DNA of 6,095 nt, taken from assembly GCA_002422175.1 (NCBI GenBank), contig DITR01000069.1:1-6095 (forward strand). Reading direction: 5' to 3'. The translations under genes were made by a program, and so were the position numbers. The notes under the pieces are model-generated. The model was given only the letters and a program-made list of their open reading frames with translations, did no database searches and had not been told where the DNA came from. Numbering within the stretch: position 1 is the first letter of the stretch; each line of letters begins with the position of its first letter. The DNA is from Alcaligenaceae bacterium UBA6179. GTDB lineage: Bacteria > Pseudomonadota > Gammaproteobacteria > Burkholderiales > Burkholderiaceae_B. Positions 4,547 through 6,095 of this stretch are shown here, piece after piece.

Positions 4547-5191
4547 ATGAGCCAGGAAACGACCATTCACCCCGATGATGAAGGGGCAGCGCCCCTAACA
4601 TTGCCGCCAGATCCATCGCGCCGCTTTTGGATCGGCGCTACCTGTGCCGTTGGTGGCGTAGCAGGTGCTGGGGTTGCACTACCTTTTGTGAGCACTTTTG
4701 CACCGTCTGAAAAAGCACGCGCTGCGGGTGCTCCCGTTGAGTTTGACCTCTCAGTTCTCAATCCAGGCGAATTACGTACGGTCGAATGGCGCGGTAAGCC
4801 CGTCTGGGTCATGCGTCGCACTAAAGAGCAACTGGCAACATTGCCTAAGCTCAACAGTGAGTTAGCTGATCCCAACTCAGAACGCCCAGGCTATACGCCA
4901 GCGTATGCAAAAAATGATTGGCGCTCGCGCAAACCCGAATTTTTTGTGGGTGTTGCCATTTGTACCCATCTCGGTTGCTCGCCTACCCCTAAACTTGAAA
5001 CAGGCCCTCAACCTAGCTTACCCAATAACTGGGAAGGCGGTAGCTTATGTCCATGTCACGGCTCCACCTTTGATCTAGCAGGTCGGGTATATAAAAACAA
5101 ACCCGCACCAGATAATCTTGAAGTGCCGCCTTATCAGTATTTAAGCGAGACCAAGATCATTATCGGCGTTGATGAAGACAATAAAGCCTAA
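4547..5191 (+). CDS. petA: Cytochrome bc1 complex Rieske iron-sulfur subunit
   Basis: PetA, 214 residues, moves electrons from ubiquinol to cytochrome c1 through its [2Fe-2S] cluster on the periplasmic face. The N-terminus has a twin-arginine signal-anchor: S-R-R-F-W-I-G at 24-30 followed by a Gly/Ala/Val-rich membrane segment to about 50, as expected for a Tat-dependent Rieske protein that keeps its anchor. The cluster ligands are in C-T-H-L-G-C (139-144: Cys139, His141) and C-P-C-H-G-S (168-173: Cys168, His171). Cys144 and Cys170 would form the stabilising disulfide. ATG at 4547 has AGGA at 7-base spacing (4536-4539); an ATG at 4514 in frame would add 11 residues without a ribosome site. 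petB follows after 59 bases, and cytochrome c1 is expected beyond the right edge. The required exporter TatABC is encoded upstream in this window. Confidence 0.96.
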   Translation: MSQETTIHPDDEGAAPLTLPPDPSRRFWIGATCAVGGVAGAGVALPFVSTFAPSEKARAAGAPVEFDLSVLNPGELRTVEWRGKPVWVMRRTKEQLATLPKLNSELADPNSERPGYTPAYAKNDWRSRKPEFFVGVAICTHLGCSPTPKLETGPQPSLPNNWEGGSLCPCHGSTFDLAGRVYKNKPAPDNLEVPPYQYLSETKIIIGVDEDNKA

Positions 5192-5200
5192 TCGTGTGAC

Positions 5201-5249
5201 GTAAACGCGATGCGTTTGCTAAACAATTAAAGACTCAAAGGAATTGTTT
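5201..5249 (+). promoter_or_regulatory. Two hairpins in the petA-petB spacer, second framing the petB ribosome site
   Basis: The first hairpin has GTAAACGC (5201-5208) pairing with GCGTTTGC (5212-5219) around GAT, with one wobble pair. The second has AAACAATT (5221-5228) and AATTGTTT (5242-5249), a perfect 8-bp dyad with a 13-base loop. The petB ribosome site AAGGA (5238-5242) lies at the 3' edge of that loop, and the stem ends one base before the ATG at 5251. There is no T run, so these are not terminators. They may set mRNA stability or the PetA:PetB translation ratio. Confidence 0.45.
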
Positions 5250-5250
5250 T

Positions 5251-6095
5251 ATGGCTGGTGAAAAAACTGTTGAGACTACGGGGTTAGTTGGTTGGATAGA
5301 CCAACGCTTTCCTTTTACGTCGACAATCAAGGGGCATTTGTCTGAGTACTATGCACCGAAAAACTTTAATTTTTGGTACTTCTTTGGCTCATTAGCCATG
5401 TTTGTACTGATTTTACAAATTGTGACGGGTATTTTTCTTGTCATGCATTACAAACCCGATGCAGCGTATGCCTTCGAGTCTGTTGAATACATCATGCGAG
5501 AAGTGCCTGGCGGTTGGTTTATACGTTACATGCACTCAACTGGCGCATCAATGTTCTTCGTGGTGGTCTATTTGCACATGGTTCGCGCGTTGATTTATGG
5601 CTCGTACCGCAAACCCCGTGAACTCATCTGGATATTCGGCGTAGGCATTTTCTTGTGCTTAATGGCCGAGGCTTTCTTTGGCTATCTTTTACCTTGGGGC
5701 CAAATGTCTTATTGGGGTGCACAGGTTATTGTGAACTTGTTCTCAGCCATACCGTTTATTGGTCCTGAACTCGCCATCTGGATCCGTGGTGACTACGTGG
5801 TCTCTGACGCCACATTAAACCGCTTCTTTGCGTTCCACGTCATTGCCATTCCTCTAGTCTTGGTAGGCTTGGTGGCAGCCCACATTGTGGCCTTGCATGA
5901 AGTCGGTTCAAACAACCCAGACGGTATTGATATCAAAGCGAAAAAAGATAAGTATGGCCGCCCGCTTGATGGCATTCCTTTTCACCCCTATTACACCGTT
6001 CATGACATTATGGGTTTGGCCGGTTTCGCCATTATTTTCATGGCGATAGTGTTTTTTGCACCTGAAATGGGTGGTTACTTTCTGGAATACAACAA
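5251..6095 (+). CDS. petB: Cytochrome b of the bc1 complex, N-terminal part (3' end outside window)
   Basis: The frame is open from ATG 5251 to the window edge, 281 complete codons without a stop. PetB is the membrane core of the bc1 complex; it holds two b haems and the quinol-oxidising and quinone-reducing sites. Haem ligand pairs are visible: His95 and His109 in R-Y-M-H-S-T-G-A-S...Y-L-H-M, and His196 and His211 in F-A-F-H-V-I-A...A-A-H-I-V-A-L-H-E. The first pair has 13 intervening residues and the second 14. G-Y-L-L-P-W-G-Q-M-S-Y-W-G-A (144-157) is the signature of the quinol-oxidation site region, and H-E-V-G-S-N-N-P-D-G (216-225) is also characteristic. The AAGGA ribosome site is 8 bases upstream. 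The full protein is usually over 400 residues, so the C-terminal part, including the PEWY-type loop, is missing. Confidence 0.95.
   Translation, partial: MAGEKTVETTGLVGWIDQRFPFTSTIKGHLSEYYAPKNFNFWYFFGSLAMFVLILQIVTGIFLVMHYKPDAAYAFESVEYIMREVPGGWFIRYMHSTGASMFFVVVYLHMVRALIYGSYRKPRELIWIFGVGIFLCLMAEAFFGYLLPWGQMSYWGAQVIVNLFSAIPFIGPELAIWIRGDYVVSDATLNRFFAFHVIAIPLVLVGLVAAHIVALHEVGSNNPDGIDIKAKKDKYGRPLDGIPFHPYYTVHDIMGLAGFAIIFMAIVFFAPEMGGYFLEYN

Overview
The window looks like a piece of a betaproteobacterial chromosome, most probably Burkholderiales. This rests on gene order and protein character: the end of a histidine operon (hisE), then a HIT hydrolase, tatA-tatB-tatC, mscL, and petA-petB, an order I recall from that group. 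No database could be consulted, so genus is not assigned. Base composition by eye is moderately AT-rich, with very AT-rich spacers, so it is not one of the high-GC Burkholderia-like genomes. Nothing in the window looks like phage, transposon, integron, CRISPR or tRNA.

Layout. Positions 1-168 hold the 3' end of hisE. After a 116-bp AT-rich gap come hinT (285-650), tatA (664-912), tatB (969-1463) and tatC (1460-2278), all on the + strand and probably one transcription unit. A good intrinsic terminator (2366-2403) closes it and overlaps the 3' coding end of a convergent LysR-type regulator (2368-3267, minus). A 211-bp AT-rich spacer, rich in short repeats and dyads, separates that regulator from a divergent small XRE-type regulator (3479-3832, +). 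A strong 14-bp stem terminator (about 3906-3940) lies between it and the convergent mscL (3969-4427, minus). A divergent promoter region (4428-4546) leads to petA (4547-5191) and petB (5251 to beyond the right edge).

How the genes fit together. TatABC exports folded proteins that carry a twin-arginine signal. PetA, the Rieske iron-sulfur subunit of the cytochrome bc1 complex, carries an obvious twin-arginine signal-anchor (RR at residues 25-26), so the exporter and a probable essential client are encoded about 2.3 kb apart. PetB is the haem-b subunit of the same complex. MscL is an osmotic safety valve. The LysR/XRE pair has no evident target enzyme gene nearby and is the only accessory-looking part. 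Its shared spacer contains an ATC-N9-GAT LysR-type box and is the most interesting regulatory DNA here. I see no convincing novel multi-gene system; the notable points are regulatory architecture.
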